Positions 1 to 6,203 of a DNA stretch of 6,661 nucleotides are shown piece by piece (within the stretch, counting starts at the first letter, position 1; every line of letters begins with the position of its first letter). The notes below the pieces were generated by a model that was not told where the DNA came from, did no database searches, and saw only the letters and a program-made list of their open reading frames with translations. This stretch comes from Actinomycetota bacterium (GTDB taxonomy: Bacteria; Actinomycetota; Thermoleophilia; Miltoncostaeales; Miltoncostaeaceae): NCBI GenBank assembly GCA_005800465.1, contig SYFI01000127.1:1-6661 (forward strand), read 5' to 3'. The translations under genes and the position numbers were made by a program.

Positions 1-597
1 CCAGGCCACGAGCGGCGCGCGCGCGCCCACCAACGTGACGCCCGCCGATGCGTGAGGCTGCTGCGGACCACTATCGGTTACTACCTCGCCCTGCTCCATC
101 GCGGTCGCCAACGCGGCCGCCCCGGCAGCACGGAACCGGGCCGGGCGCTCCCGCCCTTCCCCCGCCGCGCGTCCGTACAGCAAGCAGGGCACGCCCACCT
201 CGGTGCCGATAAGGAATGCCGCGAGCACCGCTGCATCCACCGCCGCGTCCATGTCGGCCTCGCACATGGCCACAAAAGGCAGCACGTCGAGTGCACCCAC
301 GCGTGGGTGCACTCCCGCCTGATTGCCCAGATCGATGAGATCACGGGCAGTAGTGGCCAGGGCAACCCCCGAATCAACCAGCGCCAGGGGCGATCCGGCA
401 AGGGTGATGACCATCCGGTTGTGGTCGGCATCGGCATGCAGGTCGAGCACCCGCACCCCCGCAACGGCGGCCGATGCCACGAGCCGATCGATCAGGTCGG
501 CGCGGCGGCCCTCGCTACAGTTAGGCACGGCCATCAGGGCGGCGTTCTGCCGCCAGACCAATCTCCGCGCGGCGGCCTGGGCCGTCGTCGCAGACAC
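1..597 (-). CDS. ftcD: Glutamate formimidoyltransferase (FtcD-type), N-terminal part, cut by window edge
   Basis: Reading the minus strand leftwards gives an open frame with no stop down to base 1, so the C-terminus lies outside the window. Numbered from the GTG at 597-595, the protein shows the marks of the formiminotransferase N-subdomain: VPNCSEGRR (about residues 23-32), a DHNR motif (58-61), HPRVGALDV (97-105) with the histidine known to be catalytic in this family, and near the end a VGAR motif (190-193) leading into the C-subdomain. The family moves a formimino group from N-formimino-glutamate to tetrahydrofolate in histidine breakdown; some members instead salvage 5-formyl-tetrahydrofolate. 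The start is uncertain. GTG 597 is chosen because GGTGGTGAT lies 6 nt upstream; ATG 615, GTG 603 and ATG 534 are alternatives, the last giving a start at MAVPNCSEG, close to the usual short N-terminus. A fused cyclodeaminase domain cannot be judged. It is divergent from the exporter operon, about 30 bp away. Confidence 0.85.
   Translation of the reverse strand, partial: MSATTAQAAARRLVWRQNAALMAVPNCSEGRRADLIDRLVASAAVAGVRVLDLHADADHNRMVITLAGSPLALVDSGVALATTARDLIDLGNQAGVHPRVGALDVLPFVAMCEADMDAAVDAAVLAAFLIGTEVGVPCLLYGRAAGEGRERPARFRAAGAAALATAMEQGEVVTDSGPQQPHASAGVTLVGARAPLVAW
289..314. repeat. Perfect 26-bp palindrome inside ftcD
   Basis: Thirteen bases on each side of the centre (between 301 and 302) are perfectly self-complementary. 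The arms begin GAGTGCACCCACG and the core is ACGCGT. Pairing stops at 288/315. It encodes the G-V-H-P-R-V-G-A-L stretch that carries the catalytic histidine, so protein conservation explains part of it. Full symmetry also needs particular synonymous choices. It could form a hairpin in mRNA or single-stranded DNA or bind a dimeric protein; no function is shown. Confidence 0.9.
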
Positions 598-626
598 CGT
601 CACATCACCACCCATCGGGGTCGTTT

Positions 627-2378
627 CTGCGCACGCTTCTCAGGCTGCTCACATTTCTTCGGCCATACAAGTGGTCGGTTGCCGTCACGGCAATTGCCGC
701 GCTTGCATTGATGGGCTGCACGATCACGTTGCCGTACATCACCAGGCGGGTGATTGACGACGTCCTGAACGGCCAGCAGCAGGATGCCCTGCTCCCCCTT
801 GTTATCGGCGTGATCGTGATCGGTGTCATCCGGGCCATCTTCGCGCTCATGCGCCGCATCATGGCGGGACGCGTGAGCCTCTCGGTGGAGTTCGACCTTC
901 GCGGCCTCGTGTTTGCGCATCTGCAGCGCCTCTCGTTCGGGTACTTCGACCGCATGCCGGTGGGCCAGTTGATGTCGCGGGCCACCAGCGACCTGCAGAC
1001 CGTGCGCTTCTTCCTTGGCTACGGCCTCGTGTTTCTGTTCATGCACCTGTTCACGCTGGTCTTTGTCACCGTGGTACTGCTGTTTATCAACGTGCCGCTC
1101 ACTGTTTTGGCGCTGCTCATGGGCCCCGCGCTGGCCCTGGTGGCCATCAGGTCGAGCCGCCGCACCCATCCGGTGCTCGTTGACGTTCAGCAGAAGGAGG
1201 CCGACGTCACCCAGACGGCCGAGGAGAGCATCGCCGGAATCAGGGTGGTGAAGGCATTCGGGCAGGAGGTGGCTCAGGCCGACCGGTTCTCGGTGCGGGC
1301 CGATGCCGAGTTCTCCCGCAGCATGGATGCCGCCCGCATGCAGAGCTTCTACCAGTCGCTGATGGGATTCCTGCCGGTTCTCGGCGTGGCGGTGGTCATC
1401 GCAGTGGGCGGCACAATGACCATCAACGGCGTGCTCACACTGGGTGAGTTCGTGCAGTTCTACCTGTACCTCGCGCTCCTCACATTCCCATTCCGCTCCA
1501 TCGGAATGCTGATCGGCAACGCCCAGCGTGCATCGGCCAGCGGCCAGCGAGTGTTCGAGATCCTCGACACCGAGCCCGAGATCCAGGAGGCCGCCGCCGC
1601 CGTGCCCCTGCCCGCGAATGGAGGCGGCGCCGTGCACATCGAAGGAGTCACCTTCGGGTACGACCCCGATCGCCCCGTGCTGCATGGGGTGACCCTCGAC
1701 ATCCCGGCGGGCAGGGTGGTGGCCTTCATCGGTGCCACCGGTTCGGGCAAGAGCACCATCACCCAACTGATTCCCCGCTTCTACGACCCCCAGCACGGAC
1801 GGGTGACGATCGATGGCGTGGATGTGCGCGACGCACCGCTCGACGACGTGCGCCGCGCCGTGGGCATGGTTGGACAGGAGCCGTTCCTGTTCTCCGACAC
1901 TGTGCGGGCGAACATCGCATTCGGGCGCCCCGAGGCAACTGATGACGAGGTGGCCGAGGCGGCACGCCTCGCCCAGGCTGATCCATTCATCCGGGCACTG
2001 CCCGAGGGGTACGACACGGTGGTGGGCGAGCGCGGATTCACCCTGTCGGGAGGACAGCGCCAGCGCGTGGCCATCGCCCGGGCATTTCTCGTGGATCCCC
2101 GGGTGCTGGTGATGGATGAGGCCACCGCATCGGTGGATGCGTCAACCGAGCGCGAGATCTCGGAGGCGCTCAGATCGGTGATGCGCGGGCGCACCACAAT
2201 CATCATCGCCCACCGCCTCTCCACCATCAGTCTGGCCGAGGAGATCGTGCTGGTTGACGGCGGTCGCATCGCGGCGCGCGGCACCCACGACGAACTGTAT
2301 GCCAGCAGTTCGCTGTACCGCGAGATTCACGATCAGGGCCTCGCCCGGCCCGATGAACTCGTATCGAGCGACGCCTGA
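627..2378 (+). CDS. ABC exporter half-transporter, subunit 1 (TMD-NBD)
   Basis: An inner-membrane ATP-driven exporter subunit of about 583 aa if begun at CTG 627, normal for a type IV half-transporter. The first residues read LRTLLRLLTFLRPYKWSV, the classic N-terminal elbow helix running into TM1, so coding surely begins well before TTG 708 or ATG 711, which would cut TM1. The frame is open from 525 but holds no ATG, GTG or TTG before 708. Six hydrophobic segments lie near residues 17-38, 55-74, 128-154, 157-174, 248-266 and 272-295. The nucleotide-binding domain then has Walker A GATGSGKST (369-377), Q-loop Gln417, signature LSGGQ (473-477), Walker B VLVMDE with catalytic Glu498, and H-loop His529, so it looks fully active. 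Its TGA overlaps the ATG of the second subunit, which points to coupled translation and a heterodimer. The substrate (drug, lipid or peptide) cannot be told from sequence. Function is confident; the start is not. Confidence 0.93.
   Translation: MRTLLRLLTFLRPYKWSVAVTAIAALALMGCTITLPYITRRVIDDVLNGQQQDALLPLVIGVIVIGVIRAIFALMRRIMAGRVSLSVEFDLRGLVFAHLQRLSFGYFDRMPVGQLMSRATSDLQTVRFFLGYGLVFLFMHLFTLVFVTVVLLFINVPLTVLALLMGPALALVAIRSSRRTHPVLVDVQQKEADVTQTAEESIAGIRVVKAFGQEVAQADRFSVRADAEFSRSMDAARMQSFYQSLMGFLPVLGVAVVIAVGGTMTINGVLTLGEFVQFYLYLALLTFPFRSIGMLIGNAQRASASGQRVFEILDTEPEIQEAAAAVPLPANGGGAVHIEGVTFGYDPDRPVLHGVTLDIPAGRVVAFIGATGSGKSTITQLIPRFYDPQHGRVTIDGVDVRDAPLDDVRRAVGMVGQEPFLFSDTVRANIAFGRPEATDDEVAEAARLAQADPFIRALPEGYDTVVGERGFTLSGGQRQRVAIARAFLVDPRVLVMDEATASVDASTEREISEALRSVMRGRTTIIIAHRLSTISLAEEIVLVDGGRIAARGTHDELYASSSLYREIHDQGLARPDELVSSDA
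679..693. repeat. Short inverted repeat at start of exporter operon
   Basis: TTGCCGT and ACGGCAA flank a single C: two 7-bp arms around one base, at the 5' end of the first exporter gene. The shape resembles a repressor operator, but the bases lie inside sequence that reads as TM1, and one such repeat could occur by chance in a window this size. Recorded as a structure only. Confidence 0.4.
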
Positions 2379-4195
2379 TGGGATCGCGCCCGGTGGGACA
2401 CGGACACGCCGGCGGCATGCTGGGCCCTGTGCGCGACGAGGAGGACGAGCCGCGCGTCAGCCGGCGCCCCCGCCGCAACATGCGCCGCCTGCTGCCGTAC
2501 TTCCGCCCGTACCGCCGACGCGTGATCTGGACGATCATCCTCATGCTCGTGGTGACTGCAGCCGGACTCGCTGGCCCGGCGCTTGCGCAGGTGGCCATTG
2601 ACGATGGCATCTCCGAGGGCAGCGTCACCGCGCTTGTCGTGATCGTGAGCGTGTTCGTGGTTATCGGCCTCATGGGCTGGATTGCCGGGTACTGGCAGTC
2701 GTATCTGTCGTCATGGGTGGGTGAGCGCGTGCTGCTTGACCTGCGCCGGCAGCTCTTTCGCCACATGATGCGATTGGAGCTCGGCCACCATGAGCGCACA
2801 CCAACCGGGCGCAGCGTGAGCCGACTTACATCCGATATTCAGGCCGTCAATCAGCTGGTAGTTGAGGGCGCCACATCGCTGGTGATCAACGGCCTGTCGC
2901 TTATCGGCGTCATCATCATCCTCACCCTGTACGACTGGAAGCTGGCCATCGCCGCCTTCCTTATCTTTCCCATCCTCGCCGTGGGCACGGGGTGGTTCCG
3001 CGTGAAGGCCACGGCCGCTTACCGGGTGACCCGCGAGCGTGTGGCCACCGTACTTACCGTGCTGCAGGAGACCCTCTCGGGCGTGCGCGTGGTGCAGGCG
3101 CATGGGCGTCAGGAGGAGGCCCGTCGTCGCTTCCGCGAGGCCAACGCCGACTACCGCAAGGCCAACATGACCACGGTGACGGTGTCGGGTATCTACTTCC
3201 CGGCCGTCGAACTGCTGGCAGCGCTCGGCACCGCACTCGTCCTCTGGTATGGCGGCAACCGGGTGCTGGACACCGACCTGAGCGTGGGTGTGATGGTGGC
3301 CTTTATCGGGTACCTCGCATCGTTCTTCGATCCGATCCAGCAGTTATCGCAGCTGTACAACACCTTTCAGTCGGCCATGGCCGCGCTCGAAAAGATCTTT
3401 GGAGTGCTGGAGACCGACCCGGGTATCTCAGACCGCCCGAACCCAGTTGACCTGCCCGACATCTCCGGGCACGTACGGCTGGATCACGTGTCATTTGGAT
3501 ATGGACGCGAATACGTGATCAGAGACGTGAGCCTAGACATCGCGCCGGGCAGCACCGTGGCGTTGGTGGGTGCGACCGGCGCGGGAAAGTCCACCCTCGC
3601 GAAACTCATCGCGCGCCTGTACGACCCCGACGAAGGCGTGGTGTCGGTTGACGGCATCGACCTGCGCGCTGTGCGGGAGGAGTCGCTCCGGTCGGAGATG
3701 GGCATCGTGCCTCAGGAGGGGCATCTGTTCAGCGGCACCATCGCCGACAACGTGCGATTCGCCCACCCTCAGGCCACTGACGACGACGTGCGCCGCGCAC
3801 TCGACACGGTGGGGGCCCTTGAGTTCGTCGACTCACTGCCCGACGGTGTCGACACCGACGTGCAGGAGCGCGGCGCACGCCTCTCTGCCGGGCAACGACA
3901 ACTCATCTGCTTCGCCCGCGCACTCGTGCCCGATCCCAGGCTGATCATCCTCGACGAGGCCACGTCATCAATTGACATCGGTACCGAGCGGCGGATTGAG
4001 GAGGCGCTCGACCGCCTTCTCGTGGGTCGCACCGCGGTGATCATCGCGCACCGCCTCTCCACCATCCGACGGGCCGACCGCATCGTCGTGGTGGATGACG
4101 GCCGGATTGCGGAGCAGGGGACCCACGACGAGCTGATGCGGGCCGGTGGCCTGTATGCCGGTCTCTACGCCGATTGGGAGCAGGCTTCCACGTGA
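2378..4195 (+). CDS. ABC exporter half-transporter, subunit 2 (TMD-NBD)
   Basis: A 605-aa partner of the preceding subunit, starting at an ATG that shares one base with that gene's TGA (TGATG). A cytosolic, His/Gly- then Arg-rich tail of about 35 residues (GHGHAGGM near 7-14) comes before the elbow helix MRRLLPYFRPYRRR. Transmembrane segments lie near 48-70, 87-108, 163-185, 189-206, 275-292 and 304-320. The nucleotide-binding domain from about 363 has Walker A GATGAGKST (398-406), Q-loop Gln446, signature LSAGQ (502-506), Walker B LIILDE with Glu527, and H-loop His558. LSAGQ in place of LSGGQ is a common variant. The catalytic Glu is present, so unlike many heterodimeric exporters neither subunit carries the Asp replacement that marks a degenerate ATP site. 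Later starts at Met14 or Met35 are possible, but the stop/start overlap favours 2378. The two genes are diverged paralogues and probably form one pump of unknown substrate. Confidence 0.95.
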   Translation: MGSRPVGHGHAGGMLGPVRDEEDEPRVSRRPRRNMRRLLPYFRPYRRRVIWTIILMLVVTAAGLAGPALAQVAIDDGISEGSVTALVVIVSVFVVIGLMGWIAGYWQSYLSSWVGERVLLDLRRQLFRHMMRLELGHHERTPTGRSVSRLTSDIQAVNQLVVEGATSLVINGLSLIGVIIILTLYDWKLAIAAFLIFPILAVGTGWFRVKATAAYRVTRERVATVLTVLQETLSGVRVVQAHGRQEEARRRFREANADYRKANMTTVTVSGIYFPAVELLAALGTALVLWYGGNRVLDTDLSVGVMVAFIGYLASFFDPIQQLSQLYNTFQSAMAALEKIFGVLETDPGISDRPNPVDLPDISGHVRLDHVSFGYGREYVIRDVSLDIAPGSTVALVGATGAGKSTLAKLIARLYDPDEGVVSVDGIDLRAVREESLRSEMGIVPQEGHLFSGTIADNVRFAHPQATDDDVRRALDTVGALEFVDSLPDGVDTDVQERGARLSAGQRQLICFARALVPDPRLIILDEATSSIDIGTERRIEEALDRLLVGRTAVIIAHRLSTIRRADRIVVVDDGRIAEQGTHDELMRAGGLYAGLYADWEQAST

Positions 4196-4209
4196 CCGCG
4201 CCTGTCGCG

Positions 4210-4215
4210 TAGGTT
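4210..4215 (+). promoter_or_regulatory. Possible -10 box for leaderless decarboxylase mRNA
   Basis: TAGGTT fits the TAnnnT pattern of actinobacterial -10 boxes and ends 7 bases before ATG 4223, so transcription would begin at or next to the start codon. The gap has no convincing Shine-Dalgarno sequence, which would fit a leaderless message. No good -35 box is seen (best is TTCCAC at 4186-4191). Read-through from the exporter operon is the alternative. Confidence 0.3.
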
Positions 4216-4222
4216 TCCAATT

Positions 4223-5878
4223 ATGCCACCACGCAAGTCCCAGCGTCTGTCAGTCGGCGCGTATTTGATTGACGCCCTCAGGAAGCGTGGGGTCAACCAT
4301 GTGTTTGGTGTCCCTGGCGACTTCATTCTCGGCCTTTACGAGATCGGCACCGAGCGCGGAATGAACATGGTCAACTCCACGCGTGAGGAGGCGGCCACAT
4401 ACGCCGCCGATGGGTATGCCCGCGAGAAGGGCCTCGGCGCGGTTGCAGTGACCTACGGCGTGGGCATGGTGGCCACGATGGCGGCGCTCGGCGGGGCCAA
4501 TAATGAGATGGTGCCCGTGGTCGTTATCGGCGGAGCCCCGGGCATGGGGGAACGTGATGGCCGGCGCATCCATCACTCGGTAAGCGGCGACCTCGACGCT
4601 CCGCGACTCATGGCAGATCACCTCACCTCGCACTCGATACTTCTCGACAACGCCGACACCGCGTACGCAGAGATCGACTGGATCCTCGACCACTGCATGC
4701 ACGAACTTCTCCCGATCTTTATCGAACTGCCGCGCGACTTGATCTCGGCGGTCCCCACGCAGGTCTATTCGCCGCCGCACACCACCCCCCGGACAATCAG
4801 CATCCCCGAGCACACCGACGCCTGCGCTGACGATCTGGTGGCAACCATCCGCGCTGCGCGCCGGCCCATCATCAACGTGGGCAACGAGGTGGTGAAGCGC
4901 CGCCTGGGTACCCGCGTGCTCGCGCTTGCCAAAAAGATGAATATCCCCGTGGTTGAAACCGTCATGGGGAAGGGCGGCGTGAATGAGGACGAAACGTCGC
5001 TCACGCTGGGCGTGTACAGCGGCGCGGGCACAATCCCCGCCCTGCGGACGTTCGTTGAATCGGCCGATTTCGTGATGCAACTGGGCGTAAATGTCAACGA
5101 CATCACCACCGGCGGGTTCTCGAGCGAGATCAACGAGACGTGGTCGAGCAACGTCTATCGCGGACTCGCACGAGTGCACCACCGCACCTACACGGGCGTG
5201 TGGCTGCCCGACCTGCTCAGCGCGCTTGAGCGCCGCGCGTTGCCGAAGAAGCGCGTCCCAGCCAAGTTGCCGAATGGGTGGGTCCGCACGGTGAAGCTGA
5301 CGGGGCGCCTGACCACCGACATGGTGGCCGTCGCGCTTAACGAGTTCATCATCCCGTCCGACATCGTCGCGTGCGACGTGGGCGTGGCAGCGCATCTGGC
5401 GATGGACGTGAAGATGCGGCGCGCGACCCAGCTCCACATCGCACGCCTGTACGTGGGAATGGGATTCGCCATGCCGGCCGGAATCGGCGCCGGACTCGCG
5501 CGGGGCAAGGGGCGCCCGATCATCCTGGTGGGCGATGGCTCCTTCCAGATGACCGGTTTCGACCTCTCCACCGGTATCCGTGAAGGGCTCAAGCCAATCG
5601 TCATCGTCATGGACAACCATGGCTACGGTGCCGAGCGCAGCATCAAGGACGGCCCCTTCAATGACGTCAGTGTGTGGAACTACGCGGCGGTGGCCGACGT
5701 CGTGGGAGGCAAGGGAATTCAGGTGGCAACCGGTGTGGAGCTGCGCGACGCGCTGAGCGCCGCACGACGGGACAACCGGAACTCCCACATCATCCAGGCC
5801 GATCTTGACCCCCTTGACGTGCCGCGTGCGCTGAAGGCTCTTGGGAAGGGACTTGCGGCCCTGATGAACGCGAAGTAA
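4223..5878 (+). CDS. Thiamine-diphosphate-dependent 2-oxo-acid decarboxylase (indolepyruvate/pyruvate decarboxylase family)
   Basis: A 551-aa cytosolic enzyme, the usual length for this family, which decarboxylates 2-oxo acids such as indolepyruvate, phenylpyruvate, branched-chain oxo acids or pyruvate to aldehydes. The N-terminal domain has GVPGDF (29-34), the cofactor-activating Glu55 in REEAATYAADGYAR, and the paired histidines IHH (His117-His118). The middle domain (about 200-340) contains GKGGVNED and the family-like ADFVMQLG and DITTGGFS stretches. The C-terminal domain has the cofactor/Mg motif GDGS (437-440) to Asn465, then GYGAE with Glu471 matching the second catalytic Glu of pyruvate decarboxylases, and KDGPFNDVSVWNY. 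All expected catalytic residues are there, so it should be active. The REEAA context of Glu55 differs from the usual NELNA and recalls other thiamine-diphosphate families. It follows the exporter by 27 bp. No alcohol or aldehyde dehydrogenase is nearby. Substrate is unassigned; acetolactate synthase is unlikely given the HH pair and C-terminal motif. Confidence 0.92.
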   Translation: MPPRKSQRLSVGAYLIDALRKRGVNHVFGVPGDFILGLYEIGTERGMNMVNSTREEAATYAADGYAREKGLGAVAVTYGVGMVATMAALGGANNEMVPVVVIGGAPGMGERDGRRIHHSVSGDLDAPRLMADHLTSHSILLDNADTAYAEIDWILDHCMHELLPIFIELPRDLISAVPTQVYSPPHTTPRTISIPEHTDACADDLVATIRAARRPIINVGNEVVKRRLGTRVLALAKKMNIPVVETVMGKGGVNEDETSLTLGVYSGAGTIPALRTFVESADFVMQLGVNVNDITTGGFSSEINETWSSNVYRGLARVHHRTYTGVWLPDLLSALERRALPKKRVPAKLPNGWVRTVKLTGRLTTDMVAVALNEFIIPSDIVACDVGVAAHLAMDVKMRRATQLHIARLYVGMGFAMPAGIGAGLARGKGRPIILVGDGSFQMTGFDLSTGIREGLKPIVIVMDNHGYGAERSIKDGPFNDVSVWNYAAVADVVGGKGIQVATGVELRDALSAARRDNRNSHIIQADLDPLDVPRALKALGKGLAALMNAK

Positions 5879-5891
5879 TCGCGCGGGCCTG

Positions 5892-5900
5892 TGCTACTTT
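5892..5900 (+). promoter_or_regulatory. Putative extended -10 promoter of the tRNA pair
   Basis: TGC followed by TACTTT (5895-5900) matches an extended -10 element with the TAnnnT pattern. It would start transcription near 5907, about 14 bases before tRNA-Gln. No clear -35 box lies 16-18 bases upstream, where the decarboxylase gene ends. The element sits in the loop of a possible 7-bp stem (CGCGCGG at 5880-5886 with CCGCGCG at 5902-5908), which may be just a result of base composition. Confidence 0.35.
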
Positions 5901-5920
5901 TCCGCGCGGCCGGGAGGCAA

Positions 5921-5992
5921 TGGGGGATCGTCTAGTTGGTAGGACACTGGGTTCTGGTCCCAGGAGCGGGGGTTCGAGTCCTCCTCCCCCAG
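5921..5992 (+). tRNA. tRNA-Gln, anticodon CTG
   Basis: A full 72-nt cloverleaf can be folded by hand: acceptor TGGGGGA (5921-5927) with TCCCCCA (5985-5991), a D-arm, anticodon stem CTGGG/CCCAG with loop TTCTGGT and anticodon CTG at 5954-5956, a short variable loop, and T-arm GGGGG-TTCGAGT-CCTCC (5968-5984). The discriminator G5992 is typical of tRNA-Gln. The 3' CCA is not encoded. It reads CAG codons, the likely favoured Gln codon in GC-rich DNA. Confidence 0.96.
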
Positions 5993-6016
5993 TGAGTCCT
6001 CTTCCGAGGTCCTCAC
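5992..6016 (+). other. Hairpin between the two tRNAs
   Basis: GTGAG (5992-5996) pairs with CTCAC (6012-6016), and CCTC (5998-6001) pairs with GAGG (6006-6009) around a TTCC loop, with a small internal bulge. It begins at the discriminator base of tRNA-Gln and has no T-run after it, so it looks more like a processing or spacing structure in a two-tRNA transcript than a terminator. Confidence 0.5.
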
Positions 6017-6047
6017 GGTCAACATGATGTACCCAGTAGGCCTACGT

Positions 6048-6120
6048 GGCGCATTCGTCTAGGGGCCTAGGACGCTGCCCTCTCACGGCGGTAACACGGG
6101 TTCAAATCCCGTATGCGCTA
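6048..6120 (+). tRNA. tRNA-Glu, anticodon CTC
   Basis: A 73-nt cloverleaf: acceptor GGCGCAT (6048-6054) with ATGCGCT (6113-6119, one terminal G-T pair), discriminator A6120, anticodon stem CTGCC/GGCGG with loop CTCTCAC and anticodon CTC at 6082-6084, and T-arm ACGGG-TTCAAAT-CCCGT. The 5' half TTCGTCTAGGGGCCTAGGAC is typical of bacterial tRNA-Glu. CCA is not encoded. It lies 55 nt after tRNA-Gln with no better promoter between, so the two are probably made from one precursor. Confidence 0.96.
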
Positions 6121-6124
6121 CTCA

Positions 6125-6160
6125 ATCGATGCGGCCCACGTGGCCGCATCGGTCGTTTTG
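6125..6160 (+). terminator. Rho-independent terminator after the tRNA pair
   Basis: CGATGCGGCC (6127-6136) and GGCCGCATCG (6142-6151) form a perfect 10-bp GC-rich stem with a CACGT loop, extendable by an A-T and a G-T pair, followed shortly by TTTT (6156-6159). It begins 5 nt after tRNA-Glu. The T-run is short, so termination may be leaky, and read-through could feed the transporter gene downstream. Confidence 0.8.
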
Positions 6161-6161
6161 C

Positions 6162-6203
6162 AGGAGGTCCGGCGCAGCCGGTATGCCACGCTCCTCTCCG
6201 TGA
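6162..6203 (+). promoter_or_regulatory. Structured leader of the MFS gene: SD, hairpin, mini reading frame
   Basis: A strong Shine-Dalgarno AGGAGG (6162-6167) is followed at once by a 5-bp hairpin CCGGC-GCA-GCCGG (6169-6181), then ATG at 6183 opening a six-codon frame (MPRSSP) whose TGA (6201-6203) overlaps the GTG at 6200 that starts the transporter. The Shine-Dalgarno site is too far from either start unless the hairpin folds and shortens the distance. The arrangement suggests translational coupling or control, but it is unproven. Confidence 0.3.

Noticed and set aside
52..711. 219-codon plus-strand open frame at the left end
   Set aside because: Low-complexity Arg/Gly/His-rich translation antisense to the FtcD sequence, which has clear family motifs.
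600..1796. Long minus-strand open frame opposite the first exporter gene
   Set aside because: The translation is rich in His, Gln, Glu and Arg with no domain pattern, while the opposite strand has a complete ABC exporter. It is a shadow caused by GC-rich third positions.
2202..4067. Near-identical stretches in the two exporter genes as a mobile or direct repeat
   Set aside because: They encode the shared H-loop region (IIAHRLSTI) of two paralogous ATPase domains, so protein conservation explains them.
4250..5788. 512-codon minus-strand open frame opposite the decarboxylase
   Set aside because: Same His/Arg-rich shadow composition, no recognisable motif, and it lies fully within a gene with intact catalytic motifs on the plus strand.
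5880..5908. Stem of CGCGCGG with CCGCGCG as a terminator for the decarboxylase gene
   Set aside because: The loop is long (15 nt), no T-run follows, and the likely tRNA promoter lies in the loop. Simple GC repeats can give this by chance.
6158..6160. TTG as a start for the MFS gene
   Set aside because: It is in frame but lies in the T-run of the terminator and upstream of the Shine-Dalgarno sequence.
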